Assembly: GCF_023159225.1 (NCBI RefSeq)
Contig: NC_063188.1
Span: forward strand, 37,190,021-37,254,020
DNA: 64,000 bases
DNA from: Perognathus longimembris pacificus
Lineage: Eukaryota; Chordata; Mammalia; Rodentia; Heteromyidae
Reading direction: 5' to 3'
Shown here: positions 1 through 12,527 of the stretch, in pieces
Position numbering within the stretch: the stretch's first letter is position 1
How the letters are laid out: each line of letters begins with the position of its first letter
Program-made: the position numbers and the translations under genes
The notes under the pieces: generated by a model
The model's input: only the letters and a program-made list of their open reading frames with translations
What the model was told of the DNA's origin: nothing
Database searches by the model: none

Positions 1-134
1 CTCATGAGACTCTTATCTCCAGTAAACTACTCAGAAAAATCAGGAAGTGGCTCTGTGGCTCAAGTGGTAGAGTGTTAGCCTTGAGGAAAAGGAGCTCAGG
101 AACAGCACCCAGGCCCTAAGTTTAAGCACCATAT
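1..134 (+). mobile_element. B-type dimeric SINE, 5' part outside window
   Basis: Right part of the B1-like plus tRNA-like dimer: GAGACTCTTATCTCC, then GTGGCTCAAGTGGTAGAGTG and CCAGGCCCTAAGTT. Confidence 0.85.
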
Positions 135-1844
135 GTGATGATGATATATCTGATTATATGGTAACAGAAAGATTAGAATCTGAATGAAAGGATATCACCA
201 GAGTGAGAAAAGCATGGTATCTAGAAGCTAAAGCTTCAGAAAGTCCTTGGGTGAGCTATTTAACCAGTTTACCTCACATGTGCTTATCTGCAATATAGCA
301 CTAATAGTGATATCTACTAATAGGTTTGTGGCAACAATGAATTGAGATAATGTATGTGAACACCTAATGAATGTATTGGTCAGGGTTCCAGCAAAAAAAA
401 ATCACTCATTATTATTAGACTATTTAATTTAACTTAATAAAGCAGCTATTACTTATAAATATGGGCAGAGTGTAAGGAGATCACAGAGGATAATATAAAA
501 CCCCAAGATGTGTAATATTGGGGTTGTTATTACTATGTATCCTATAGTGGCAGGAGAGGAAGAAGCATAAGGAATTAGTTGATGGGAGATAGAGATACTG
601 AGACGGTCATTTCTCAGGTACTGTGGACTTGGCCATCCAATGGCTACTAGGTTGGGACTTTAGTAAGCAAACACCCTGACTTCACTCAGATCCCTGCCAG
701 GGGGCTCTTAGTAATGTAACCCAACTGGGAGCCATAACATAGGAAAGCCCATGTAATGTTGTAATGTAATGATGTAATATGAGTCAATTTTTCAGGTTCT
801 AAAGCATGGGGACTAGTAAGTGCAAGAAAGAACAGTAAGGAAGTACACAATAATCAATGGTAGTATGATTTAAAATTCAGGCCCATATTGCTCTCAGCCT
901 TCTGGTTTAAATTGTTAACCAGCCCTTATTTCTTCCACTCCCATGTGCACTGCCAATAACTACATACCCACAGATTTAGCTGAAGTACATACAGTATATA
1001 GCAAACACTTTAAAATTAAGTATTAGGCACTCTTGTTTTAAAAGTTTTCCAAATATTGCTCAATTTTCCTTCTTTCTCCTTTGATCTTTGCTCTTCTTCC
1101 TCTCAGATTACAAATCTCCCAACTAAGCCATTACCAGTAATTTCTCCAGCCAAGCACTTAAGCTCTATGTTTATTCCAATCCTGCCACAGAGGTAATGTT
1201 TGAGCAATCAAAACAACCTACAGAGGTTTTCAGCTAAAACAAACACAGTTTTTTTTTCTCTAAGAGGATATTTGTAGTTATTTAGCTCTTAAACTGGCAC
1301 TTTTATTTTTCTCCCTATTAGTTAGTTCATGCTATTTTTCAGGCATGAATTGATGAGCACCTGGTCAAATAGAGAGCCATAATAGGATTGAAAATAAAGA
1401 GACAGATGTGTGGTATATTAGGTGAGAAAAGTAAGGCAACAAAGCATGATGACTAGATATAGAGAGAGGCCAGAGAAGGATAGAGGTATAGCCATTGTTG
1501 CTTTATAGTTAGCTTTGCTAAAGCCTGCTGAAAGCATGTCATCATTTTCTCCAGCGATTTATTTGGCCACCATGAAACACTGAGTTCTTCCTCTTCTTCT
1601 TTGTCTCTCTGCTCCCACTTTGCATTCACTCTGAGGAAATTGTGGTCAGGCAAGACCATACAACAAGACCTGTCTGTACCTTGCCTAGTTGAAACTGGTA
1701 CTTTTTTTTCATACTCTCCTTCTATTAGAAGCAGATTGTGATTAGATTGGTTTCTGATCTCCCAGAAACGTACATAGAGCCAAGCAGTCTATGATCTTCT
1801 TTGGGTTTTTTTGTGTTGTTGTTATTGGGATGTGTGTGGTGGGG
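135..1844. other. Intergenic stretch
   Basis: No gene recognised. A weak MIR-like segment lies at about 235-372 (GAGCTATTTAACC, TTGAGATAATGTATGTGAA). Confidence 0.5.
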
Positions 1845-2083
1845 TGTGCTGGTTCTGAGAATTGAACTCAGGGCTTGTGCTCTCCTGAGTGTGAGTGTGT
1901 GTGTGTGTGTGTGTGTTGTGTATTTTGTTTTCTCAAGGCTAGTACTCTACCACTTGGGTCACAGCTCCACTTCTGGCTCTTTGGTGGTTAATTGGAGATA
2001 AGAGTCCTGGACTTTCCTGGCTGGGCTGAAATCCTCCTGAGCAGCTAGGATTTTAGGCATCAGCCGCTGCCACCCAGCTTGCT
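1845..2083 (-). mobile_element. B-type dimeric SINE with internal GT repeat
   Basis: Reverse right arm (GAACTCAGGGC, CTCAAGGCTAGTACTC) followed by a reverse B1-like arm (GCAGCTAGGATTTTAGGC). A (GT)n run sits at about 1890-1917. Confidence 0.85.
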
Positions 2084-3699
2084 TTGGGTTATTTTTTTTT
2101 TGTAAGCTACAGTGAGACTAGGATTCCCCAAGCAGCTAATCAGCTTCTTTGAGCCTTGGTGATCCTGACGCCCTTACCCCTTTGGTAGCCATTTATTCTA
2201 TATATACCTTACACATTCCTATTGTGCACTATAGGCTGCTTTCTACTAGCACTAAATCTGTTTTTCATACCTCATTTTGTCAAAAATATGGATCAACTAA
2301 AATACAGTCACGTTGGGTTTTTTTTTGGGGGGGGGGTGGGTGTTCTCCTGAGGAAATGAAGGAAGATTCTTGAAGTTATTTGGTGCTGCAATACATCCTT
2401 CCTAATGGGAGGACAAATGTTAATGACAGATTGCTACTGCCACCTGCTGTTAGGTCTGGTTCAGACAATAATTAACCTCAAAAGTTAGTTGCTAGTCTTA
2501 GCAAATTAAATACTTCAGGAGTTAGGTAGGCAGTAATGAGTGAAGGGTGCTGATTAGGGACTATGTTGGAATTAGAGTAGCTCCTTACCTCCAGGGAATT
2601 ATTGCCACAAGGGAACATTGATCTCATAAGACCAGATATTTAGTTATTGGGTATTTTTTGAGATAATCCAAAAATCTAGATTTTAAAAAGTGAAGTCTGG
2701 ACAATATAGTAACAGCCTATGTAAAAAAGAAAGATATGTATAAATGCCATGTAGTAACAAACATGTCTCTAGTATAATAGTTTGCAATCTCTCTACCTCC
2801 TACAGTAGTCCCAAGGGTCATTTTGATAAGTATAAGAATGAAAATTCAAAGCAAGTTGCTTTGATGCAGTTCAAATGACATTTGTGATGGTAGAGCTTCT
2901 TCAGGCTGACTGAGTTATTTTGCAATCTGAAGATCTTGGCTTTCTCAAGGACAGGGACTAATATATCTGTTTTTCGCCATCAGTGAGGAATTCCCTGGAT
3001 GCAGTAGACACTCAGCACAAGATAGACGGGTAGGTTTGTTCTTTGGCTCTGTTGCTGATTTTGGGTAAATCAATTAGGTTCTCTAAATGTCCATTTCCTT
3101 ACATATAAAATGTGATTTATAAGGCTCTATTTTAGTGAGAGTGAAGTAAAGGAACATTTCAATTTTCAAGAACAGATTCTTAAGCATACGCTGGATTATC
3201 TGCAGCCTGAAAATCCCCAGAATTCAGGAAACTAATGTAATGCTCTGAAGAACTCTGATGAAGATCACCTTCAGAACAATGTGACACAGACTGAGAAGAT
3301 GGAACATTTCAGTTTGAACATCAATTAGAGTAAATTGGATGATTAAGGCTAACTCCACACTTTACCTTCATTCACTATTTAACTCTCTGCCCAATTAATT
3401 TGATAAAGTGAGAACATTTCCAATCCTTAAAATGTCAGAAATCATGGTGATTGTGAGGGCCAAGTGTCAAGAGAAAAATATCAGTGTTACAAGCAAGACA
3501 GAATATTTCCCCAAATCATGTGATCCTGGTCCTCATCTTGCTGTGGGGCATTACTGGAACAGATTTCCAGGCTCTGTTGGCTAAATCGGGAAAACTCTGA
3601 AGGGGAATTGATTTCTGATCTTGAGTCTAGACAACTCTTAGTAGTAGAAAAATGGTAGACATAAACTCTGAGGTGTTTTTTTTTTTCTTCAAATTGGTG
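2084..3699. other. Intergenic stretch
   Basis: No gene recognised. A poly-T/poly-G run lies near 2320-2340 and a MIR-like segment at about 3040-3150. Confidence 0.5.
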
Positions 3700-3925
3700 T
3701 TGGTCTTGCAGCTTGAAGTCAGGGCCTGGACATTGTCTCTGAGTTTTTTGCTCAAGGCTAGCACTCTTCCATTTGAGCCACAGCTTCACGTCTAGCTTTT
3801 TGGTAGTTAATTGGAGATAAGAGTCTCACCAGCTTTCTTGCCAGGGCTGCCTTTGAACTGCAATCTTCAGATCGTAGCCTCCTGAGTAGCTAGGATTACA
3901 GGCTTGAGCCACTGATGCCTGGCTT
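3700..3925 (-). mobile_element. B-type dimeric SINE
   Basis: Reverse tRNA-like right arm then reverse B1-like arm ending AGGATTACAGGCTTGAGCCA. First of a run of minus-strand SINEs. Confidence 0.88.
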
Positions 3926-3982
3926 GAGTTTTCTTGCTTACAGTAAACTGAGAAATCAGATTTAGTTTTGGGGGGGGGGTTT

Positions 3983-4045
3983 ATTTTGGCCAGTCCTGGG
4001 GCTTGAACTCAGGACCTGAGCACTGTCCCTGGCTTCTTTTTGGAT
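3983..4045 (-). mobile_element. A-type SINE, right-arm fragment
   Basis: GGCCAGTCCTGGGGCTTGAA through CCTGGCTTCTTTTTG; the rest is missing. Confidence 0.8.
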
Positions 4046-4067
4046 TTAGATTTGAATCTCAGATTTT

Positions 4068-4462
4068 TGGTGGTATTCAAAATTTTAACTCAGGGATTCA
4101 TGTTTGCCAAGCAGGCTCTCCACTGCTTAAGCCATATCTCCAGCCATTTATGATCTGATTATTTTTTTATATAGGGGCCTCACTTTTTGCCTGGGCCAAG
4201 CTGGACCTCAATCCTTCTCTTTACACATCCCACCAGAGATAGGATGACAAGCCTGTGCCACTATGCCCAGTTTGGTTTTCCTGTGATTTGGGGTCTATTT
4301 TGCCCCAGCTGACCTGCATCCTTGATATTCTTTATCTCAGTCTTCAAAGCAGCCAGGATGACAGGCACAAGCCACCATGTCAAGCTATTGGTTGAGATAG
4401 GGTCACATGAACTTTTTTTCATACCACCATTCTCCTGATCTCCACTTCCCAAGTAGTGTTTA
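4068..4462 (-). mobile_element. C-type (B1-like dimer) old SINE
   Basis: Diverged reverse B1-like arms: ATAGGGGCCTCACTTTTTGC, AGGATGACAAGCCTGTGCCA, and a second AGGATGACAGGCACAAGCCA. Confidence 0.6.
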
Positions 4463-4500
4463 GCAGATTTTAAAGAATTCTTTCGTTTGTTTGTTTGTTT

Positions 4501-4694
4501 TTTGCCAGTCCTGGGGCTTGAACTCAGGGCCTGAGCACTGTCCTTGGCTTCTTTTTGCTCAAGGCCAGTACTCTACCTCTTGAGCCACAGCACCACTTCT
4601 GGCTTTTTCTATATATGTGGTGCTGAGGAATCGAACCCAGGGCTTCATGTATACGAGGCGAGCACTTTACCACTAGGCCACATGCCCAGCCCTA
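4501..4694 (-). mobile_element. A-type dimeric SINE
   Basis: Full reverse copy: GCCAGTCCTGGGGCTTGAAC to TAGGCCACATGCCCAGCCC. Reverse-complement B box GGTTCGATTCC is visible. Confidence 0.92.
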
Positions 4695-4714
4695 AAGAAT
4701 TCGTTTTTTTTTGG

Positions 4715-4932
4715 GGGGGGGCAGGGTTGTGGGGCTTCAACTCTTTTACTGGGTGCTGTCCCTGAGCTCTTCAGCTCAAGACTAACGCTCTACCACTTGA
4801 GCCACAAGCCCATTTCCAGCTTTTTTTGGTGCCTAATTGGAGATAAAAGTCTCACAAACTTTCCTGCCCAGGCTGACTTCAAACCATGATCCTCAGATCT
4901 TAGCTTTCTGAGTAGCTAGGATTACAGGGTGT
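4715..4932 (-). mobile_element. B-type dimeric SINE
   Basis: Reverse right arm then reverse B1-like arm ending AGTAGCTAGGATTACAGG. Confidence 0.88.
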
Positions 4933-4949
4933 TTATTTGTTTTGTTTTT

Positions 4950-5095
4950 GTTGCCAGTCCTGGGGCTTGAACTCAGAGCCTGAGCACTGTCCCTGGCTTC
5001 TTTTTGCTCAAGGATAGCACTCTACCTCTTGAGGCACAGCTCCACTTCTGGCTTTTTTCTATATATGTGGTGCTGAGGAACAGCTCTGCATGTGG
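4950..5095 (-). mobile_element. A-type SINE, truncated in left arm
   Basis: Right arm complete, left arm cut after GTGGTGCTGAGGAA. A further 20-bp right-arm relic lies at 5342-5362. Confidence 0.85.
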
Positions 5096-5654
5096 GAGTT
5101 TTAGGAAGTGCCCAGACAGGTCATATGATGGAAGTTTTTGGAGAATGAAGCTTTAAAAGAGTTTAATTCAGTCAAAAAAATCAATGTATAGTCTACAAAT
5201 TTAAGAAAAGTAAGGAAAGGGGTGGGTTGGGGTGTGGTTGATAATGGTGAAAGGGGTGACACTGATAAAGATGCATTGTATCCATAAACTGCTTTGTGAA
5301 ATGGCAAAAATGAATAAATATAGTTTTTATTTTGTTTCTGGCAGTCCTGGGGCTTGAACTCCTAAGTCTAAAGGGACTAAGCAATGGCCATAAAATATAT
5401 TCACCTTTGACAATTGTAGATCTTTAGTTCTCTCAGTTATGTAGTTCTGGCTCACTTATAAAGAATCAAATAATGAACAGCCTCTAATTCCAGGAAATAT
5501 TAAATACTTGCTTTTGATGGGGGAACCCCCTCTGTTAGTGTTGATGTTGCTTCTAGAAACCAGTCCTTGTCCTTCTCCCAACCTCACTGTTACTGCAAGG
5601 TAAAGGAGATCACATGCTGGAAAAAGCAATGTCAATGTTTTTTGTTTTTGTTTT

Positions 5655-5848
5655 TTGCCAGTCCTAGGCCTTGCACTCAGGGCCTGAGCACTGTCCCTGG
5701 CTTCTTTTTGCTCAAGGCTAGCACTCTGCCACTTGAGCCACAGCGCCACTTTTGGCTATTTTCTATATGTGTGATGCTGGGGAATCGAACCCAGGGCTTC
5801 ATGTATAGGAGGCAAGCACTCTACCACTAGACCATATTCCCACCCCCG
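5655..5848 (-). mobile_element. A-type dimeric SINE
   Basis: Complete reverse copy. Adjacent to a second A-type copy. Confidence 0.92.
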
Positions 5849-5854
5849 CCAATG

Positions 5855-6069
5855 GTTTTTTTTTTTTTTTTTTTTGGCCAGTCCTGGGCCTTGGACTCAG
5901 GGCCTGAGCACTGTCCCTGGCTTCTTCCCGCTCAAGGCTAGCACTCTGCCACTTGAGCCACAGCGCCGCTTCTGGCCGTTTTCTGTATATGTGGTGCTGG
6001 GGAATCGAACCTAGGGCCTCGTGTATCCGAGGCAGGCACTCTTGCCACTAGGCTATATCCCCAGCCCCC
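5855..6069 (-). mobile_element. A-type dimeric SINE, adjacent younger copy
   Basis: Complete reverse copy with long poly-T. CCCCGCCAATG flanks both ends, a likely target duplication formed when it inserted next to the previous element. Confidence 0.92.
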
Positions 6070-6365
6070 GCCAATGTTTTTTGACAGGTATAATCTGACC
6101 TAATGGTTCTCAAGTTGTTCTCAGTACCTGTTTTACCCCAAAATTGGCCAAGGACAAGCAATCTAAGGAGCATTTATTGAAACATATCAACTGAATTTCC
6201 CTAACAGAGAACTTTGTGGTATTTTATCTTTTCCCGTTCCTATCCTCCCTCCTCACTGGAAAACCAACAGCCTACAGTCACAGAAAAGAGCAACACGCTT
6301 GCCGTTATTGGAGGGACCAGAATAGGATTAGAACTCTCTCTCTCTCCTTTTTTTTTTTAAAGACT

Positions 6366-6552
6366 TCTGGCTGGGCATGAGTGGCTCATGCCTGTAATTC
6401 TAGCTACTCAGGATGCTGATATCTGAAGATTGTGGTTTGAAACCAGCCTGGGCAGGAAAGTCTATGAGACTCTTGCCTCCATTTAAAGAAAAAGCAGGAA
6501 GTGGAGCTGTGGATCACTTGAACAAAAAGAAGCTCAGGGGCAATAGTAATGA
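6366..6552 (+). mobile_element. B-type dimeric SINE
   Basis: GGCTGGGCATGAGTGGCTCA B1-like start, then a degraded right arm. Confidence 0.82.
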
Positions 6553-7109
6553 GCAAGGCTCTGAAATTCTTTTGTTTAAGAATTACACAACTGAATGATA
6601 GGATAACCTCTGTTTACCCTGTTTGGAATTAAAACATAATGACAAAATGTAGGAAATTCATAATTGAATTGAATTAAATTGAATACTTTTCCTTTTCCAA
6701 GGGCCTTTATTTCATTTATTGGTTCCAGAAACATTGTGAAGATGGAGAAATTGTGATTAGATAGATAAGCAACTTCACAGCATTCTCATTCATACTCTAT
6801 GGCTGTCAATATCAACACTATCAACACTGGAACCTCAGCTTCTCCAAATAGTAACAGAAATACATTTCACCCATATATTACCCTATGGCCTTTTACACAT
6901 TTAGCTAACAATAACCATCAGCATCCCAGAGCAGCAGTCTCTGCATGTTTGTTTAATATACTGTAGTTGTACTGTTCATTAGTTGTATAGGCTCTACATG
7001 CATAGTGCTTCTTACTGTAGGACTTTCATTCTGGTTCTTATACTGGCAGAAAGTCAATTATATATTCCTTGACAGAAGAGTAAAAACTTGTTTTTTCTCA
7101 GTGTGTTAT
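6553..7109. other. Intergenic stretch
   Basis: Nothing recognised. Confidence 0.5.
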
Positions 7110-7415
7110 TTTTTTTTAGCAGAACTGGGATTTTGAACACAGGGATTATGCTTGCTAGGCAGGCATATTATATTTGTTCCACACACCTATAGCCTTTCTG
7201 CTTTAGCTGTTTTTTAAAAATAGGGTCTCACATTCATACCAGGGTCAAGCTGGACTACAAGCATGTATTTATGCTGTCTATGTAGGTTGGATGATAGGAA
7301 TGCACTATTAGGCCCAGCTTTCATTGGTTGATGTACCTTGCAAGCTTTTCCTCCTGGTATCTGTCTCCCTAGTAGCTAGGATTAGAAGTTTGAGCCACCA
7401 CTTGGTTTCACGTTC
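7110..7415 (-). mobile_element. C-type (B1-like dimer) old SINE
   Basis: Diverged reverse arms: ATAGGGTCTCACATTC, TTGGATGATAGGAATGC, and CTAGTAGCTAGGATTAGAAG. Confidence 0.6.
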
Positions 7416-7589
7416 TTGATAGTATCCTTCAAAGCATAAAACATTTTCATTTTGATGGTCAAACTTATCTTATAGTTTTTATTGCTCTTGCTTTTTGGAA
7501 AATATTTAAGAATTCATTGGTAATCCAAGGTCATGAAGATTTATTGCTTTTTTTTTCCTCTAAGGGTTTTATGGGGTGTAGAATCTCTT

Positions 7590-7740
7590 AACAGAGTGGC
7601 ATTTCAGAGTCTCTGGGCTATGACCCAATTACCTTCCACTAGGCTCCACCTCTTAAAGGTTCCACCAACTTAACACCACCACAGCTGGGATTAGGCTTCC
7701 AGCAGATGAATCTGAAGGTTAAACCATATCCAAACGGAAG
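7590..7740 (+). repeat. Ancient interspersed repeat fragment, family unassigned
   Basis: CCCAATTACCTTCCACTAGG and CTCCACCTCTTAAAGGTTCC resemble the ends of similar relics at 22500-22810 and 26750-27050. Confidence 0.45.
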
Positions 7741-8799
7741 CAGGGCCCATGCTTTACATGCTTAATCATTTTCTTTTATTGTAGATTAAAATGTGCGAGC
7801 AAAAAAGTTAATTTACAGAAGTGTATGTATCTTTTCTCCATCAGACTAGTCTTATGAAATGCTTATGTGAAAAGCAGGGCTGGTTTAAATGAGAGTACAG
7901 AGGATTAGGTCCATTTATTTTATCTTAAAATAGTAATATGTATTGATGACACAGCATTCACTTATGTTCAATAAACATTTTTCTAAGTACAACTATAGCA
8001 TGTATGCTCTGAAGATATAATGATGAATCTAAGCAGTCTCTGTATTTAACCACATAGAGAAATATTAGTGGGGAAGATGGCTGTCAACCAAATACTCAAA
8101 TGGTCGAATATATCATCCTAAATTGATAAATGTTATGCCTCAGAAGTACAGAAATCTACAGGAGGCTGTAAAAAATTAATTGAGGCACTGTCCATATTCT
8201 GGGGTTTTGAAGAAAGATTTCTCTGAGAAGCATCTTAAGCTGAGACTTAACAGGATAGTCTGGGTGTGTGAAGAGGGAAGAGGGAGAATGGCCTGAATGG
8301 AGGGTGTGAGAACAGCCTTACAGGGGGCACATATGATGCCACACCAGCACACATTTTCACACAATGGCAGGCTCCAGAGATGACTGTGATTGGCACATAA
8401 GTAGGGGAGGGGCAGGTTAAATTACCTCAGGAGATTTGACTTCCTTTGATTCCAGTGTGTCAGTGTGTGTGTGGGTGGGGGGGGGGGAATACACTGAGTA
8501 ATTGAGCCGCAGATGTGGATCTTTCCTCTGGGATTATTATGAGAATTTCAATAGGTAGCCATTGACTGGGCCTCCTAATGTCTTGGGATCATGTGTTTGC
8601 CAGGATTATTGGAAGCAAGTTGGGTGCAGTACTATCCCTTGGGAAGAATGAAAGAATCGAACCCTCTGGCAAAGGAGGAAGACCAGACTGGGGCTAGCTC
8701 CACCTGAGGGCTTAGGCCTCGGGCTATAGAAGAGCAGGGGACGGTCATTTGTCACTGGGCGTCCTAATCAGCTAGGGGAGGGGGAAAAAGGGGGAGAGA
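7741..8799. other. RAB9B upstream stretch
   Basis: No gene recognised. A short GT then poly-G run lies at 8455-8489. Confidence 0.5.
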
Positions 8800-9150
8800 A
8801 TAGGGGTGGCCACTTCTCATGAAAGAAGAGCCAGCCAGGGAGCGCTGTCCACTTGGGAGGGCGGCAGCGGCCACTGCGGGTCCCCAGCGCGGAGCCAGGG
8901 CCAAGAGGAGGCGGCGCGGGCTCCACCCCCTCCCTTGGCGAGCGCGGGCGCGAGACGCTGCGCAGCGGCAGCGGCGGGAGCGAGCGGCAGCTGTCAGGCC
9001 ACCGAAGGTCCAGGCTCCACTTGCTGCCCCATCCAGGACGAGGCGGCGGCAGGAGCCTGAACGGTGTCGCAGAGGAGGCTGAGGAAAGACGCGCAGAGCT
9101 GAGCTGCCTGGGCACCGTGGCCGCCGTCGTGTTCCTCCTCATTGTGCTGG
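8800..9150 (+). other. RAB9B: RAB9B non-coding first exon (5' UTR), approximate start
   Basis: GC-rich sequence on the + strand ends in CTGG followed by a consensus donor GTAAGG at 9151. This is the only CpG island upstream of the RAB9B coding exon and lies in the correct orientation, so it is read as the first, untranslated exon. The start is not defined by sequence; several start sites are likely for a CpG-island promoter. Short open frames run through it in several frames, as expected in GC-rich DNA. A further untranslated exon inside the 7.3-kb intron cannot be excluded. The assignment rests on position, donor and composition, not on transcript evidence. Confidence 0.65.
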
Positions 9151-9417
9151 GTAAGGTGCCTGGCGTGGGCAGGGAGAGGGGCTGGGGCTCGTGACCCGCG
9201 AGGCCAGGAGGTGGCGGCCGGTGGGGACGGGGGAGAAAGGGCGCTGGCTGCTAGGGAGCTCCGGAGCCACTCGCACCTTGGTAAGGGGATCTGGGAGCTG
9301 CGGGGGTCCATGCTGGGTGTTAGGTGACGCTAGAGGGGGCGTAGTTGAGTAATCCGGAGTGGCTGCCAAAGCCTGGGAGACAAGCGCAGGGCTCCGTGGG
9401 GAGCGGGTGTGGCTCAG

Positions 9418-9429
9418 TGCGCATGCGCC
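9418..9429. promoter_or_regulatory. NRF1-type binding motif
   Basis: TGCGCATGCGCC matches the palindromic NRF1 consensus (YGCGCAYGCGCR, read on the - strand) in full. It lies about 270 bp inside the RAB9B first intron at the edge of the CpG island, a common place for NRF1 sites. Binding is inferred. Confidence 0.55.
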
Positions 9430-10749
9430 ACAGCTAACTCGGCTCTCATAGCTGGAGATGAAGCCAGAGGACTTGGGTCCGAGATAGTTGGGATTATGCG
9501 TAATATCTCCCTTTCTAAGTCCCCAGTGCTAGCAGTATACGAATCATACAGATGGCCGATATTCCTGCTCTACTGATGAAACTGCTCTATTTCTTCAAAC
9601 CCTTACCTACCTATTTTGTCTTCAGGCCATGTACTCAGAAAGAAGTAGCCTGGGGACAGTGGTAAATTGAAATGTAGTGTGTCTATAGTCTTATAGTTCC
9701 AGAGACATGCTTGTGGAGGGGTGAAAGGTTATATAGGAACTACCACATGGCACCCTCCAAGTTCTAGAAAAGATAAACTTGGGCATAAAGGTGAGAGGGG
9801 TAGGAGTAGCAATTCTGTGCTACGACTGCAGTGGGGTCTGGACTCAGCATGGCTGAAGCTGATAACTTGTTACCTACCTGTGTGCAAAATGAATCCAGTA
9901 CATCACAAGGCTTCCCTGCTAGGGCACAATCCCCTCACAACTGCCAAGCATCATCAGGTTGTATTGTATGCAGCTCACACCATTTAAGTTAGTGTCTTAA
10001 AGATCCAGTCATTTATTTGATTTCATTGTTACATACATTAAAGAATGCTGCATCCAATTCTCCAGTGCACTATTTCAGAATACTTGGACCAGGGTTCAAT
10101 AGTAAGTTGAATGACTGTAATCAGTGTGTCGCCACAAGATGGGCTTTCCCCACAGCTCCAAGCATGGCTCCTCCCCTGTGCAGACTTCCATCAAAGCATC
10201 TCACCCTCTGTTGGTCTTCCTCCACCTAGTCCTGCTGTACAGAATTCTGTCAGGATTCACTCCCAATCTGCATTAATGATTCTGAGCATTTTTCTACCCC
10301 ATAGCAACCGAAACAACGTTGTCAATTTGCTGGCCTGCCTCTCTTCACTCCATCATCACACTAATATGCATGGTTTGAAAAGATTCAATCTCTCCTTTCA
10401 CTGTATTGCCTCCTCCCTCATCTCCACACCCACTCACAAGCATTTCCAACTAAATACAATAATTTTAATAAACTTGTGTGGTTTCACACATAGCAAATTC
10501 AAAAAGTTTCAAGTGTGTTGAAGAACAAAGAATTATATGAATTGCCAGTTCACGTTGCTGTGCAAGACTCAGACTCCAACTGGGGAAAAAAAGTGAATAG
10601 ATTACCATTACACTATACTTGTTAACCAGGTTGATGGGGTAAGAAAAGAGAATTGTATCTTAGCTGTTTCAGTACAAAAACAACAACACATAGTTCTTGA
10701 AATAGGACCAAAATCAGTATAAGTATTTTGGCTCAAGTGCTGAGAATAC

Positions 10750-10842
10750 AACTCGATGGTAGAGGAGTATAGCTCATTGGTAAAACACTTGATGAGTTTG
10801 GGGCTCTGAGTTTGATCCCTAGCATTAAAGGAAAAGGAGCAA
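10750..10842 (+). mobile_element. ID-like SINE
   Basis: GAGTATAGCTCATTGGTAAA (A box) and GAGTTTGATCCCTAGCA (B box). Confidence 0.65.
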
Positions 10843-11063
10843 AATAAAAACAAAATTTGTTTCAAATCCTAGCCTGATATGAGACCCATAGGGATGCACA
10901 CAGAATTTTATGTTCTGATTAAATGTATTATCACCAAGGAAGTCTTTACTTATTGCTATCTTCTGTTTAGGTTTAGATTAAATTTCATCTATTCTGGGGG
11001 ATAAATTTCTGTTTCATTTACTTTTATACTGTGACAGCTATTTATTAATTTAACTATATATTT

Positions 11064-11280
11064 AGGTCCAGGCACTGGTGGCTTATACCTGAATCATAGC
11101 TACTCAAGCAACTGAGATCTGAAGATCACAATTTGAATCCAACTCAGGTAGACAAATCTGAAAGGCTCTTATCACCAATCAGCCAGCAAAATTCCTGAAG
11201 TAGCTGTGTGGTTCAAGTGGTACAGTACCAGCCTTGACTAAAAGCTTAAGGTCCTCAGTACAAGCAACAATACTGGTGGA
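11064..11280 (+). mobile_element. B-type dimeric SINE
   Basis: CCAGGCACTGGTGGCTTATA start; right arm GTGTGGTTCAAGTGGTACAG. Confidence 0.85.
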
Positions 11281-11498
11281 TGTGCACACACAATAATAAG
11301 AGACATCACATTACTTTTCAAACAGGGGTAACTGATAGTAGGGATGAAAGCACCCATTGAAAACAGAAAGTGGATAGGGTTGTTCTGCTCTTGGTCGAGG
11401 GAGGATGAATATACTGTTAGAAAAATATTTATTTTTAAAATGTGAAACTACAGTGAGGGAAACAAGCATTTACCCTTTCTTTTTTTTTTCTTTTTCTT

Positions 11499-11692
11499 TG
11501 CCAGTCCTGGGGCTTGAACTCAGGGCCTGAGCACTGTCCCTGGCTTCTTTTTGCTCAAGGCTAGCACTCTACCACTTGAGCCACAGCACCACTTCTGGCC
11601 ATTTTCTATATATGTGGTGCTGGGGAATTGAACCCAGGGCTTCATGTACACGGGGCAAGCACTCTTGCCACTAGGCCATTTCCCCAGCCCTA
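11499..11692 (-). mobile_element. A-type dimeric SINE
   Basis: Complete reverse copy with GGTTCAATTCC-type B box. Confidence 0.92.
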
Positions 11693-12029
11693 CCCTGACT
11701 TTCAATAGGTAGAATTCCTATTAAGTCTTGTCCAGAAAGTGTTCCAGATAAGTTCATAATTTAGACTTTTTAGTCACCTTATATGTAATAATATTTGAAC
11801 ATCTTACAGAACTACGGATCTGTTTAAGCTTCGCATTAGTTCAAAGACACAAATTGTGGTACCTACCTAATCAGTTCATAAATATTTATTATCTCTATAA
11901 AGGATTCTAGAGCTACATGCAGAAGGAGCTTTAAAGACATACGTAAATGGGGCTGTTACTATTCAGGAATTTACAATTGGTTGTGTAGGAAAGACATACT
12001 CAGGAAAAGTTTGTCTCAAAAATCAAACA

Positions 12030-12254
12030 TTGGGGGCTGGGAGTATGGCCTAGTGGCAAGAGTGCTCGCCTCATATACATGAAGCCCTGAGTTTAATTCC
12101 CCAGCACCACATATATAGAAAATGGCCAGAAGTAGCGCTGTGGCTCAAGTGGTAGAGTGCTAGCCTTGAGCAAAAAGAAGCCAGGGACAGTGCTCAGGCC
12201 CTGAGTCCAAGCCTAGGACTGGCAAAAATAAAAAATAAAAAATAAAAATAAAAA
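12030..12254 (+). mobile_element. A-type dimeric SINE
   Basis: GGGCTGGGAGTATGGCCTAG to GGACTGGCAAAAATA plus an A-rich tail. Confidence 0.93.
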
Positions 12255-12527
12255 TCAAACATTGGGACATTACAACATCAAACCTAAAGAAAGAATTTAT
12301 TTTTGTTTTTATTGAGACATACTATTTGGACATATTTGTAGGGTAAAGTATAGAATCTGATATATGTGGACAATGTAACAGATCAAATCAGGGTAATAAG
12401 CCCTTCCAACTACTCAAATATTAGTAATTTCCATGTACTGGGAATTTTCATCCTCTATTTCAAAATGTATCTTCCCTAATTGTAGACAGAGGTTATGTTA
12501 CTATGTTCCTCTACTGTATCTGTGTAT

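Larger units (their letters stand above)
8800..9450. promoter_or_regulatory. CpG island, RAB9B promoter region
   Basis: Dense CG dinucleotides and high GC content stand out sharply from AT-rich flanks. The island covers the putative RAB9B first exon and the start of its intron. No convincing TATA box is placed for it; a weak CTATAGA lies near 8724. This fits a broadly expressed, methylation-sensitive CpG-island promoter. Confidence 0.8.

Noticed and set aside
8768..9311. Several open frames on both strands in the CpG island
   Set aside because: GC-rich DNA lacks stop codons by composition. Pro/Ser/Arg/Gly-rich products with no family, overlapping an untranslated exon.
10017..10521. Open frames of 70 and 136 codons in the RAB9B intron
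   Set aside because: No domain, no splice context and no recognised homologue.
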